Shown here: in pieces, positions 1-10,621 of the stretch
Position numbering within the stretch: position 1 is the first letter of the stretch
Layout of the letters: every line of letters begins with the position of its first letter
NCBI GenBank assembly: GCA_009760885.1
Contig: CM019721.1
Coordinates: 16,354,196 to 16,418,195 of the forward strand
Length of the DNA stretch: 64,000 nucleotides
Reading direction: 5' to 3'
From: Achatina immaculata
Taxonomy: Eukaryota > Mollusca > Gastropoda > Stylommatophora > Achatinidae
The notes under the pieces: model-generated
Databases searched by the model: none
Told to the model about the DNA's origin: nothing
What the model saw: only the letters and a program-made list of their open reading frames with translations
Translations under genes and position numbers: made by a program

Positions 1-321
1 ACATTACAGTATAGTACATTAACAGGGATATCTGGTGGTGACAATGGCACAACAAATGACAGATTTGGGGTTATGAGTATATCTGAAATGCCACTGCTAT
101 ATGCTATGGTTTTAAACATTAAAAATTTTCTATGCAGACAAATTTTGTGTGGTGGTCACATTTCTCAGCACTTTGAAACATATTCATGTCCTGCAACACA
201 TGATGTATTGCACAAAATGATACAACATGAAGTAATTTTAATCACAATTCCTTTTGTGTAATTATTCTGCTTAAACTGTTTGTGAAAAGTTCACGTAAGT
301 GCCTTAGGATAGAAAAATTCT
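1..321. other. AT-rich non-genic stretch
   Basis: I see no recognisable gene or element here. A minus-strand CAG acceptor-like site followed by a short open frame near 135-195 exists, but the peptide resembles nothing expected for the neighbouring REC114-like gene. Confidence 0.4.
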
Positions 322-2040
322 TTGTTCATTCATTCATTCAGGTTTCCGAACTCACTGCTGCAACAAGACTTTTCTCCATTCCTCTCAGTTCTTAATCTTC
401 TCCTGCTAACTGTCCAATCCGAGGGCTCATAGGTCTTCTTCCAGGTTGTCATGCCACCGTTGTCTCAATCTGTCTCTTGGTCTGTCTTCATTAATCACTT
501 CTGTATAAGCCTTATTTATCTGTTCTTGTCCATCCACTCCAAGTGTCTGAGCCATCTCAATCTGTTGTTTTTCACAATGGTAGTTGTAAGTGGAGACTGG
601 AATATCATGTGTATTTCTTTGTCATTTCTAATTTTCCATTCTTGTGATATAGGATCTCTGTGTATCTCTGATACACTGTTTTCAATAGATTTTTGCATAG
701 GTTGATCAGATGTGTACTAATTCCTTAATGCTGTAATATTTCCTAGGGTTTATATCTATCTACTCTATCAAATGCTTTTTCCTGATCTACATAAGCTATG
801 TGCAGTATCTGCTTGTGTTCAACTGATTTTTCTGTTAGCTGTCTTAGGGAAATGATGGCATCTGTACAGCTTTATTTTTTCTAAATCTCATCTGCCTTTC
901 ATTTAACTGGTTCAATCACTGGTCGCAGTCTGTTCTCTAGGATCTTGCAGAACATGTTTCCAGTATGACTTAGCAATGAGATGCCTCTATATTGGTTGCA
1001 GTCCCTTTTATTGCCTTTTTTTCTTCCATATTGGAATAATTACAGCATTTCTCCAGTCTTATTGTGTTTCTTGTTTTTTCCATGCCAAGTACAGAGTCTG
1101 TGAAGCCAAGCTATTCCAACTTCTTTCACACATTTGATTAACTCATTGGGTATTTCATCACATCCTGGGGCCTTTCTGATGGTGTCTCTGATTTCAGCAT
1201 GCAGTATGTCTAGTTCCAGTTCTATGGGGCCAGCTGTGTTGTTATCATGGGTTTGGCTAGACTTGGATGGTACATTGAGTAACTTGTCAAAGTACTGTCA
1301 TCATCACCGTACTACCCTCTCTGCATTGCATATTAGATTACCATTAAAATTGTTCACAATCTCTGTTGGGTCAAAGTGCTCTGCTCACTTTCTCATTGCA
1401 ATGATCTTTTTTTAGAAGATTTTCATAGCTTCTATGTGATTGTTGTTTAATATCTCACTGTATTCCTGCCATGATTTTACCTTTTCTTCTTTTATTACCC
1501 ACTTAGAATGTCTTCTTGTGGTTTGATATTCATGTAGTCTAAGGTCTTCTTTACTTCTCACTCATTCTTTATATTTATTTTTCTTTTCTTTTACAGCCTC
1601 TTTCACCTCATCATTCCACCATGTTATTATTTTCATTTCTCTACCTCTTTTTTTTTCATAGTACCATGTTTCCTTTGCTGCTCACAAAAAAGTTGGTTTT
1701 GAACAAGCCCCATTCCTCTTCCACTGATTTTGTTTTGTTGGTAAGTTTATGAACAATTCTCTTACTTTCTTCTCATATTCTTCTTTCACATTCTCTTCCT
1801 TGAGCTTGCTTAGTTTTATTGTTTCACTTTTCCTCTTGGGAGTTCTGTTATGGCCTTTCCTGTGTTCTGATGACCGCTACCACAGCTTTGTGGTCTATGC
1901 TTGAACTCAGGTTGGGTACTGCTCTTGCATCTATGACAGACCTTTTCTTGTTGTTCCTTGCTAGTATGAAATCAGCCTGGCTTCTGCATATTAAATCATT
2001 CCATCTATACCAGGTATATATTTGGGACTCTCTGTGTTTA
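322..2040 (-). pseudogene. degenerate non-LTR retrotransposon H (RT and C-terminus)
   Basis: Read on the minus strand, broken frames give typical non-LTR reverse-transcriptase blocks: a GISLLSHTGNMFCKILENRL-like segment, then AYVDQEKAFDRVDR (motif A), then a C-terminal RLRWLRHLEWMD block near 520-570. An endonuclease C-terminal remnant (FHTSKEQ, then a degraded SDH-type region) lies at 1850-2030. The 3' end is marked by an ATTC-type microsatellite at 328-341. Many stops and frameshifts show it is long dead. The N-terminal endonuclease of the same element is probably the minus-strand ORF at 2490-2831, separated by a 450-bp intrusion. Confidence 0.75.
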
Positions 2041-2300
2041 AAGAATAGAGGAGCAGCATCTATTCAAATGTGAGAAGTATAATGATCTGGCCAAGCAACT
2101 GAGGCAGGGGGCAGGAATCAGGGCAAAAGTGATAGCTGTAGAAGTGGGAGCAAGAGGATTCGTAGCAACATCAGCATATGACCTATCTAAGCAATTAGGC
2201 ATAAAGGGACAAGCATGAGCAAGAGTATTGAAAAACCTTTCAGAAACAGCAGAAAAGGCTTCATGCTGGCTGTAGAGTATGTGAAACAAGCATTGGGAAC
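2041..2300 (+). pseudogene. C-terminal tail fragment of an R2/NeSL-like retroelement
   Basis: The plus strand encodes EKYNDLAKQL followed by a VEVGARGFVATSAYDLSKQL segment and LSETAEKASCWL, broken by stop codons. This resembles the segment that follows the restriction-like endonuclease in R2/NeSL-type non-LTR elements (recognition from memory). It is probably the end missing from the G element at 18800-20212. It interrupts the opposite-strand H element. Confidence 0.6.
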
Positions 2301-2317
2301 ATAAATAATTTCGTTTT

Positions 2318-2413
2318 TCACAACCAATACCAGTCCTTTGTAGCTAAATTGCTAAAGACGCAATTCAAAGTGTAGTGCCAACTGGAAGATCATGGGTTCA
2401 ATCCCAGGATGAA
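2318..2413 (+). repeat. tRNA-like SINE head with A-run
   Basis: GTAGCTAAATTGCTAAAG resembles a pol III box A region. About 50 bp later, GGGTTCAATCCC matches a box B (GGTTCRANNCC). An A-run follows at about 2411-2424, then a C-run near 2470-2481. The spacing fits a tRNA-derived SINE head. The tRNA cloverleaf is not intact, so a functional tRNA is unlikely. Confidence 0.5.
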
Positions 2414-2489
2414 AAAAAAAAAAAGCAACAACTCACAAGACCTCTGGGAGTCATGACACAGAGGGGCCCACCCCCCCCCCCTTAGAGTG

Positions 2490-2831
2490 TCAGGAGTTTA
2501 ATAGGGCCAAAACACTTGTCTTGTACTTCCTCTGATGATCTGAAGGAGTTGTGTTGTTACATTCTCTACAGTAGACAGTTTCCTGCATACTTAAAATTCT
2601 TTGAAATAACATACTTGAGTATCTTGTATATTTTGTGTCCAGGATTTTGCCAGTTGTATTTGGTTCTGTGATTATTCTGACAGCCTGTTTTGCTCTTTCT
2701 TGCTCACTCACTCCGGAGTATAGAAATACATAACTCTGATGTATTTGTTCACAGCCTTTACCTCTGAGTTTGGTGTCTGCAACTCCCATGATCTTTATTT
2801 TTTTCATTTTCATTCCCTTCACTACTTCCAT
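2490..2831 (-). pseudogene. APE-type endonuclease fragment of retroelement H
   Basis: This 113-codon ORF begins with a stretch reading KIKIMGVADTKLRGKG, then QIHQSYVFLYSGVSEQERA. That is the pattern of the N-terminal apurinic-like endonuclease of RTE/Jockey-type LINEs (usual form IDIMGVSE.KWRG..., YYSG). Only the first part of the domain is present. The reading then runs into a sequence module also found at 18730-18797 and 49088-49150, so the endonuclease is truncated by another repeat. Confidence 0.6.
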
Positions 2832-3017
2832 AATGAATAATGTTTAGGTGAAATCTAATAATGTCAATCATAGCATGAAGAATTAAGTCACAATGATCAC
2901 CTCAATATATATATTCTGGTCAATAAAAGACCCCACTGGGCCAGAACTTCAAATCTCAACATCCACTAGTTTATTCACTTCTAATGGTTTTGCTGTGCAA
3001 AATTTTGTGGTATTTCA

Positions 3018-3215
3018 CATGTTCTCATTTCTCATTATTATTATCATCATTTCATGCTGTCTCCCCATGGAAGGTTGGCTACAATGAATCTTCACTCTGC
3101 TCTATTTCTTATCTTCATAGAGCACTCGGCCAAGCTGGTCCCTGTCCATCTCTTGATGTTGCCCACCCATCTATGTCAGTATCATCCTCTTGTTCTTCAA
3201 TCTTGCCCTCAAGAA
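3018..3215 (-). pseudogene. 3' end of a non-LTR element with ATG-type tail
   Basis: Minus-strand translation gives TSRDGQGPAWPSALYED, then a degraded RVKIHCSQPSMGRQHE. This resembles a LINE C-terminus of the form DR..WR..VANL..GDSM. It is followed by an imperfect (ATG/AAT)n tail at 3035-3053. Only about 200 bp remain. Confidence 0.5.
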
Positions 3216-3240
3216 GAGTCTTCAGTATAGTATAAGAATC

Positions 3241-3714
3241 AGATTGGTATCACAACCCACAGCTCTACATGTAAGCATTTACATGTTTTACAACCATAAT
3301 ATCTTGTACGCAGCTTCCCACACCACCACCCCCTTTCCCTTTTTTAAATGTGTCATACATCATACATGTAAATTTAGACTTTCATTTTTCTACTTCTTCA
3401 TCCTGTATGCTTTCGTATGAATGAGACTTAAGCCAAAACATGACAGCTGTGTGCTCCATTAATGAATAAAGCTGTTTCAGTTTTTTCTTCTTAAATTCAA
3501 TAATTTTCACAAAAGTATATAATTTAGGTTGCTTCCTTTAGACATGGATCAAATCTAGCTCACATTCTATTATTTTGTAGAATAGAACATACTTTATACT
3601 CCACTTTGGGGGAAATTCAGTATCAAAAGTTAATGCAAACTGACACTGTTCTCAAATTCTTTAACAATCATTTTCATGTTTAAAATTATAATTAGGCACC
3701 ATCACCATACTTAC
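3241..3714. other. presumed REC114 intron, nothing recognised
   Basis: This is AT-rich sequence directly downstream (minus-strand sense) of the REC114-like donor at 3714-3713. No exon with REC114 C-terminal similarity was found here. Confidence 0.4.
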
Positions 3715-3900
3715 CAAGGATCGTGTCTGCATCACTCCTGAAAGTCTGTCATCGTTGATACCATTGGTAGCTCCATTTTCTGTGAGACTGTGCTTTATTG
3801 GAAAATAATTTGACAGCTGTTGAGTGACACAGATGCAGACCTCTCTTCCTGATGTATTACCATCTTTGCTAAATCGAACTCTAAACCTTCTCATTTCAGT
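3715..3900 (-). CDS. REC114: REC114-like meiotic recombination protein, internal exon
   Basis: This 62-codon exon starts after a minus-strand acceptor (AG at 3902-3901) and ends at a canonical donor GTAAGT (3714 onward), phase 0 at both ends. It reads TEMRRFRVRFSKDG, then ICVTQQLSNYFPI. In vertebrate REC114 the PH-like domain has a closely similar block (an MFRVQFSG strand followed by a CCSCVQKLAQYI-type helix). REC114, with MEI4 and IHO1, activates SPO11 to make meiotic double-strand breaks. The preceding exon is at 8919-9002 and joins in the same phase. A mariner (4001-5328), a family B fossil and a family A copy sit in the intron between them. The C-terminal exons were not found and may lie left of the window. 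The call is homology by eye. Confidence 0.72.
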
Positions 3901-4000
3901 CTAATAGGATAAATATTGTAAAAATTACCCAATGATAATTAAGAGAAAACCACATATAAACATGCATGAAAGGAATGTTCATAAAAAGTTCAACAATATA

Positions 4001-5328
4001 TGAGGGGTGTTCAGAAAGTAATGCACCACACTGTTTTTTTTTTCAGCTAATAATGAAGATAGAAGCATGAAATTTTGCCACACTTTAAATATGGCATGTG
4101 GTGATTGTGTTAACCAAACTGCACTGCAACCGGCCAAAGAATATAGCTGCCCTAACCGTTGAAATGGAGCATATTAGCAATTTGCCGTATATGCAGCAAA
4201 TTGTAGTAGATTTCTCATTGCAGAGAAGAAAACTGTTGTGAACATTCACAAGCATCTATGTGATGTGTATGGAAGTTTTGCAATCAACAGGAGCACAGTC
4301 AGTCGCTGGGTTCAGAGAATCAAAGAATCAATAAATAGAGATAAGGAGTTGCATTATCTGCCACACTGTGGACGTCCTGCCACAGATACCAAGGAGAAAA
4401 GTTGAAAAGCACTGAGGGCATTATTCTTACTGATAGGCGTATCATTACTTAACGACTGGCCTTAAAGCTGTCAGTCAGCAATGGTAGTGCAAATGCACTT
4501 ATTAAGCTCTCGGATTTTCTAAGGTTTGCGAAAGATGGGTTCCTCGAAGTCTCACAAATGAACATTGACTGCAAAGGAAAACAATTTCTTCTGAATTGTT
4601 GGAGCGTTCAATGCTGAGTGAGATAATTTTTTGGCTAAGATTGTAACAGGTGATGAAACTTGGGCACACCATTTGAACCTGAGACAAAAAGACAGTCAAT
4701 GGAGTGGCATCATCTGCAATCACCATGATGAAAGAAAATCAAAGCAATTCCTTCAGCTGGAATGGTCATGATCACTGTCTTTTGGGACATTCTTGTGGAT
4801 GTTATGCCAAGAGAAGAGACAATCAATTCATAAGCTTATATTAAGACATTGAAAAAACTCAATCAATGTTTTCACAGAGTTTGGCTGCACAAGAATCCAG
4901 CAAACCTGCTTCTCCTTCATGACAATGTGCACCCTCGCACAAGTCTGTCAACACGGGAAGCAATCACCAAATTGGGTTGGACTGTACTACCCATCCACCT
5001 TATAGTCCTGATTTGGCACCCTCTGATTTCCATCAGTTTGGTCCACTTAAAGATGCATTCCATGGGGTAAGACTTGAAGATGACGAAGGAGTGATTCATG
5101 CAGCGAATAAATGACCACATAATCAAGAGAAAATCTGGTATGGGCTAAGAATACATGCACTTGTTTCACGCTGGCATAAAGCCGTACAGTACAAGTTGAT
5201 GGGGATTTGTTGAATAATACTGATGTTTACATGACATATCCATGTATACTGTGTATAAATTTCATGCTTTTTGAATAAACAGCTCCTGAGAAAAATGATG
5301 TGGTGCATTACTTTCTGAATGCCCCTCG
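4001..5328 (+). mobile_element. degenerate mariner element with both TIRs
   Basis: The ends are inverted repeats: TGAGGGGTGTTCAGAAAGTA on the left and the complement of CGAGGGGCATTCAGAAAGTA on the right, matching for about 30 bp. TA dinucleotides lie just outside both (3999-4000 and 5329-5330), giving 1328 bp, the usual mariner size. Inside, the plus strand carries broken transposase blocks, best seen as a THPPYSPDLAPSDFHQFGPL segment near 4990-5045 (the mariner catalytic-core signature). Several stops and frameshifts make it non-autonomous. It lies in the REC114-like intron. Confidence 0.9.
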
Positions 5329-5747
5329 TAGTAACTCTGATGTTTATTTTACTGTAATGAAAACTTATAGTGTTCTTTCCTCTAATAAAATATAGTCTTT
5401 TGTAAACATATATTGACATCTACAGCACTTTTTTTTCTCTCTCGCCTATAACCAGTAAAATGTTGGCTTTACCATATGCACAGACACTGTACCTTTTTTG
5501 TTGCTGATGATGAATTAATATCTAATTTAAAAAAAAAAACCAAAAAACAGTGGTCGTGATCTTTCCTGCTGACTTTAGGGTCTTGAGAACCTGAGGGATG
5601 CAGTAAGGAGAGGTTTCTGGTCTCAGGATCATAGTGGTATAACCTTGTTTTATCAACAGTGATGAGTCATTCCAAAAAGCTATCACTAGACTGATACAAA
5701 GTACTAGACAATAAAGTAAAAAGCTCAGCTAGAAGGGATAAAAGAGA

Positions 5748-7383
5748 ATACATGGACAATATGTAAAGACCAAAACCAAAGATGGGCCGAACAATTCCAA
5801 GAAATACTTAATCGGCTACACCCAAAAGAATTGATAGACCTTAAACCGACTTACAAATCCCACAGCTAAATGTCAACTTCAATGAAATTACATTGCATGA
5901 AGTTAAAACAGCAGTGAATCTAATGGCTAATGACATATCTGCAGGTGAAGATGAAATAACAGCTGAAATATTAAAAGCTATTAATAGTGACAACATGAAC
6001 CAATTGCAGAGAATGTTTAATAAAGTTTGGAAAGAAGAAAATGGAAAACAGGAATCATTGTTAAAATACAACCAAAAAAAAACGGCAACCTTAGCAATTG
6101 CAATAACTGGAGAAGAGTAACCTTACTATCAGTTGTGTCAAAATTATTTTGCAAAGTTATTATGAACAGAATTAAAGATATAGTGGATGCTGCAATGAGA
6201 GAAGAACAAGCAGGATTTCGAAAAGAGAGAAGCTATCTCGGCCAGATCTTTACTCTAAGAATAATACTCGAAGAACATGTTGAAAACTTCATAGACTTTA
6301 AAAAGGCATTTGATAGCATACACAAAGATTCACTGTGGAGAATTTTAAGAATATATGGAATACCATCTAAAATTGTTAACATCATTAAGGATCTTTACAT
6401 CGGATATGTTTGTGCAGTAAACGCAGAAGAAGGAATGAGCGAAGGGTTCCAGATTGAAACAGGCGTGAAACAAGGATGTATACTATCTCCCTTGCTTTTT
6501 TGAACTGCCACAGACTTCATAATGAAAAAATGCTGCATTGGTAAAATGGGCATTAACTGGGTACATGGGACCTAACTGGAAGATCTTAATTTTGCAGATG
6601 ACATAACTCTTATCATTGACAATGTGAAATCGATGCAAGAAGAAACAGATACCCTGTCTTCAACGGCTTGCAAAATAGGACTTGAAATTAAGAAGGAAAA
6701 AACAAAAATAATAAAACTTCTCATTAATCAAGAAGGAAAAATATTAGTAGAAGGAACAGCTGTTGAAGAAATAAACCATTTTATATATCTCTGCAGCTAC
6801 ATAGACCAGGATGGTGACACCAGGAAGGAAGTTAGAATTTTAATTGTAAAAGCAGCACTGACCTTCAAGAACCTTGAGAACATATGGCATTCAAAAGTTA
6901 TAAGCACAAAAACCAAGTTAAGATTATTCAATTCAAATGTAATATCCACCCTCATTTATGCATGCCAAAGCTGGAAAACAACTAAAGAAATAGACAAGAA
7001 ATTAGACAGTTTTGAAAACAAATACCTAAGGAAAATACTCAGTATAAAGTGGAATGAATTCAATAACAATGCAGAGATAAGACAGAAGAGCAAACAAAAA
7101 CCTGTCTCATGGGTGATCAGAAAAAGGAGATAGACATATATCAGTCATGTGGTGAGAAGAAACAGTCAGAGAATCCTAAAATAAGCTTTCAAGTGGAACA
7201 CAACAGGCCAAAAAAAAGAGGTCAACCACGTGAAACTCTGAGGAGGACATTGTTAAGAGAGGCCGATTTAGTGGACATAACATCCCTTGATGAGGTTGAA
7301 AAGCTCACCAAAAACAGGAGAACTTGGCAAACTACCATGCACACCCAATATGACGTTTAACGGCATGGGAAAGAAGTAAGATG
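5748..7383 (+). pseudogene. RTE-type non-LTR retrotransposon B1, 5'-truncated
   Basis: Broken plus-strand frames carry RT blocks in order: VKTAVNLMANDISAGEDEIT near 5900, VSKLFCKVIMNRI at about 6140, FIDFKKAFDSIHKDSLW (motif A) near 6290, and GVKQGCILSPLLF (motif B) at 6465-6500. After a frameshift come KTKIIKLLIN and a C-terminal YISHVVRRN segment (RTE consensus RWTWIGHVLR). The YADD region around 6590-6620 reads NFADDITLII across a frame change. The 3' end reads GACGTTTAACGGCATGGGAA then GATGTAAG. The same terminus recurs at four short fragments (9535, 29672, 36789, 38272). Dead copy. Confidence 0.82.
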
Positions 7384-7454
7384 TAAGACTGATACAAATT
7401 CTCAAAGATATTTCAGTATGTTAAGTTTTCATTCATCATGACAACTTTCATTAG

Positions 7455-7566
7455 CAGAACATTAAGATAGCAGGGCATGTAGCAAGAATGGATGACCACC
7501 ATGTTCCCAAGCAAATACTATACGAAAACTTCTAGAGAGAAGAAGGATTTGGGGTAAGTCAAAACT
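7455..7566 (+). pseudogene. short LINE C-terminal fragment
   Basis: The plus frame gives IAGHVARMDDHHVPKQILYE, a recurrent LINE C-terminal motif (WAGHVARMDD.R.PKQ..YGEL). About 110 bp survive, wedged between B1 and A1. Confidence 0.5.
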
Positions 7567-7570
7567 GAGA

Positions 7571-8568
7571 TTCATTCATTCATCTGCATGTTCCTTGTGG
7601 AATTTTGCATCCCTAACAGCTCTCCTGTGGGCCTCTTGGTTGTGAGCAAGATGGCTTGTTGCTGATGCATCCATCTGCAGATCATCAACGATGTCTTGCA
7701 GCCATCTTCGCCTTAGTCTTTCTCTCTTTCTTTTTCCAATTATGTACCCTTCCAAGATGGTCTTCTCTAGATTATCATGACATTTCATGTGTCCAAAATA
7801 TTTAAGTTTTCTCTCTTTAATCCTCTTTACTAGCCAGCCTTCTTCAATATTAAGTTCTTGTAGTATGGATATATTTGTTCTTTTTTGTGTCCATGATATA
7901 TGAAGAACTCTTCTGCAGCATTTTACAGTCAAAGGGATTTATGTGTTTCTCAGCTGTTTTGTTAAGTGTCCAAGTCTCATGGGCATATGTTGTGATGGGA
8001 AAGATGCATGCCCTTAAAAATCTTATTTTTGTAGTTCTGTCTTTTCCTCTTCACAGACTATTTACTTGTTTCACTTTCTGAACAGTGACAGATATCCTCC
8101 TTTTAATTTCCCTCATTGTATCTCCATTATTAGTTAGTAGTGATCCAAGATATTCAAAACTCTCCACTTCTTCCAATTTTTCCTTACTGATACATATTTC
8201 AGCTACCTTATTTGTTTTGTCAGTTGTCACCAATTTAGTTTTCTTTGCATTAAGATAGAGGTCTGCTCTTCGCTGTTCTTACGGACTGACATAATTAGTT
8301 TTTCCATTCCTTTTTGTGCTGTGAACAGTAATACTGTGTCATCAGCATATCTAATCTCTGCTACTTCATAACCTCCAATTATTATGGCATCGTAATATTC
8401 TTTGTCTACATCTTCTCTAACATTCCTCACTATATTTTCAGCATACAAGTTAAATAAGTAAGGCGACAATATGCACCCCTGATGGACCCCCTGTTTTATA
8501 TCAAACCAAGTTATTTTTTCACCATTTATTCTTACTGCTGCCTGTTGGTCTAGATACAGCAGTGCAGG
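7571..8568 (-). pseudogene. family A non-LTR retrotransposon copy A1, 5'-truncated
   Basis: Its minus strand matches the intact ORF at 16229-17464: a DQQAAVRINGEKITWFDIKQ segment (with GVHQGCILSPYLF), then RYADDTVLL, then VESFEYLGSLLTNN and KRRWLQD near the end. The 3' tail is ATTC repeats at 7571-7582. There are frameshifts near 8245 and 7935. It starts within the RT domain, so it is a dead-on-arrival insertion. It lies in the REC114-like intron. Confidence 0.9.
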
Positions 8569-8918
8569 AAACATCAGACTGTGTACAGTGTTTGGTGGTG
8601 ACTTACCAAATGATGAAAAAAATGATGATTTCTACATCATTAAAAATTTAATTCTCAAAGAAGCAGAAAAGCAAATGATTTAAACATGATTTTGCTGATC
8701 AACAACTGTAAATCTGTAAGTTGTTCAGCATGTCTTGTTCCACCAAAATGAAAAAAAACGTAGTAGTTCTATAGGATGTCTCTAAATGAATTCTTTTGAG
8801 TATGCATGCACCTTTCATTATTAAAGGTTTGAGACTGAATAAGATACCAACAGAGACAGACATGGGCATCAGAATTTTAACAAAAATGAAGTTTTATGAA
8901 CATGAATTGAATCAATAC

Positions 8919-9002
8919 CTTAAACTTATACATGAAAAGGAAACTATCGTTGCGACTTAATCCACGCATCCATGCATGTGCTGTCACCAGATTATGACTT
9001 TC
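8919..9002 (-). CDS. REC114: REC114-like meiotic recombination protein, upstream exon
   Basis: This is a 28-codon exon between a minus-strand acceptor TTTTTACAG (AG at 9004-9003) and a donor GTATTG (8918 onward), phase 0 at both ends. It encodes ESHNLVTAHAWMRGLSRNDS followed by FLFMYKFK. In vertebrate REC114 the corresponding PH-domain segment has the pattern E.FSLI....W...V.R.D..LF....K, and the match runs directly into the next exon (MRRFRVRF), so two independently spliced exons support each other. The exon with the first PH strands was not found; it must end in phase 0. No paralogue elsewhere in the window. Confidence 0.7.
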
Positions 9003-9534
9003 CTGTAAAAATCAGCAGATATAAATAATTAAACAAAAATCAATCACAAGTATTTTCAACTTGAACTACCAATTAATTGCTCAGAATTAGGTATCTCAAA
9101 TGGAAACCACAGAGGACAAAGTTTCCATTCTTCAGTTTACTCAGACACAACATTTGTGAAAAATTAATTTACTCATAGCAAAAATAATTTATTTTAAAAT
9201 ACTAAAAGTGAGATAGCAAAGGAATATTTCCACTCCTTCAAATAAATTCACAAAAAAATGCACTGTGCTGAATGGGCGAGTGGATGAACACAGAGTCTGA
9301 AAGTATGTGATATGTATCTAAGATCTATAATGTAAATAAACAGAGCATGTTTTGTGTCTCTGTTAAAGTCTGAGGTGGGTGGAGAATGTGCACTCTAAAC
9401 CCTTCTAGACAAGAGATGAAAGGTAGATCTTACTATGATTATCAAGCTGAATTAAAAGTAAAATTATCAGGCAAAATTAAAAAGCTCACAAGTAAGAAAA
9501 TAGTAACATTAAATTACATCTGACAACAGCCTTC
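9003..9534. other. non-genic AT-rich sequence
   Basis: Presumed upstream intron of the REC114-like gene. Nothing recognised on either strand. Confidence 0.4.
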
Positions 9535-9625
9535 TTACATCTCACATCCTTCCCGTGCCGATAAATGTCACACAGGGTCCACACGGTAGTTCGCAAAGAT
9601 TTCCTGTCTTCGGAAAACAGTCTTC
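9535..9625 (-). repeat. short 3'-terminal fragment of RTE family B
   Basis: The minus strand ends in the family B terminus (complement of CATCCTTCCCGTGCCGATAA, then GTCACACAGGGTCCACACGG). Only about 90 bp of the element's end is present, cut at almost the same position as the copies at 29672, 36789 and 38272. Confidence 0.65.
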
Positions 9626-10177
9626 TAACTCATTCTAACATTTGTTATAAGGTACGTGTCTGATTAGCTTATATTACATAACATTTTTTTTAATACCACG
9701 CTTGTTCAATGACTCCAGTCATGCTACCATATAGCAGGAAGATGTGCCTAGATACCATACAATACCAGAATCGATACTGGGATGCCGCACACTGACTTTG
9801 CAAACTCACTGCAGTATTCCTATATTTCAAGAAACCTTTTGGTTCATAACTGTTAGCGCTCTAAAACTGAACAACTATTTAAGGCAGCCAAAGTTTCCCA
9901 TGGCACAGTTACCAAGATCTTTCAGCTGACAGTCACAAAAAAAGCTTCGTTATGGAATTCTTGATGTCTTGACATGTCATTAATGTTTCATATTCACAAT
10001 TACATGGACTGAAAATGGAAGTAATATTCCATGGTTTTAATATAATGAAAAGTAATAAAATTTTACAATAATATTACTTTTAAATGTATTTTAAAATCAC
10101 TTTTTCATCTCCAGATTATATTATTTGACAGATGAAATTACTGATTATATTACCATTAAACAAATTTGACAGCAGTA

Positions 10178-10606
10178 CCAGGAAGGGTAGCAGCCATGAC
10201 CACAAAATGTTGAAGTCAGAGACACTGGACCAGTGCAGTCTAGATGGGCAACCATCTCTCGCCCGATGGGGATATATTCATATCCAAATCACATTGAGGT
10301 TTTCTGGTGAGAAAGTTCAACTCTGGACTGGATGGGCAACCACCTCTCACCTGGCGGGGATATATTCATATCCAAATCACGTTGAGGTTTTCCGGTGAGG
10401 AAGTCCAACTCTAGACTAAACTCGTGCAATGAAAACCACAGTGTCAAGCAATGCCACTTCTGTGACCCACTGAGAATATAGGCCCAAGCCCCACAATGCT
10501 CTGAGACTCCATCCTAAATGAGACTAGCATGAGAACCACAGGAGTAAATTCAGTAGGATCACAGGGCGATCTTGATGGTAGATGTGAATGAAGAAGAAAA
10601 AGAAGA
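10178..10606 (+). repeat. structured repeat E, copy E1 (3' part)
   Basis: In sense orientation this copy starts at GGAAGGGTAGCAGCCATGAC and contains two ~89-bp internal units built on GGCAACCACCTCTCACC and GAGGTTTTCCGGTGAG. It ends in a GAAGAAGAAAAAGAAG tail after GGTAGATGTGAATG. No TSD could be fixed for this copy. No coding capacity is conserved among copies. It abuts the 3' end of the family D element. Confidence 0.8.
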
Positions 10607-10621
10607 TAGCAATTATCCAAT

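Noticed and set aside
135..200. REC114 downstream exon on the minus strand after GTGTTGCAG
   Set aside because: Frame reads DMNMFQSAEKCDHHTKFVCI and stops; no resemblance to the REC114 C-terminal helix.
2318..2413. Functional tRNA gene
   Set aside because: Box B is present but stems do not pair into a cloverleaf, and an A-run follows; SINE head is the better reading.
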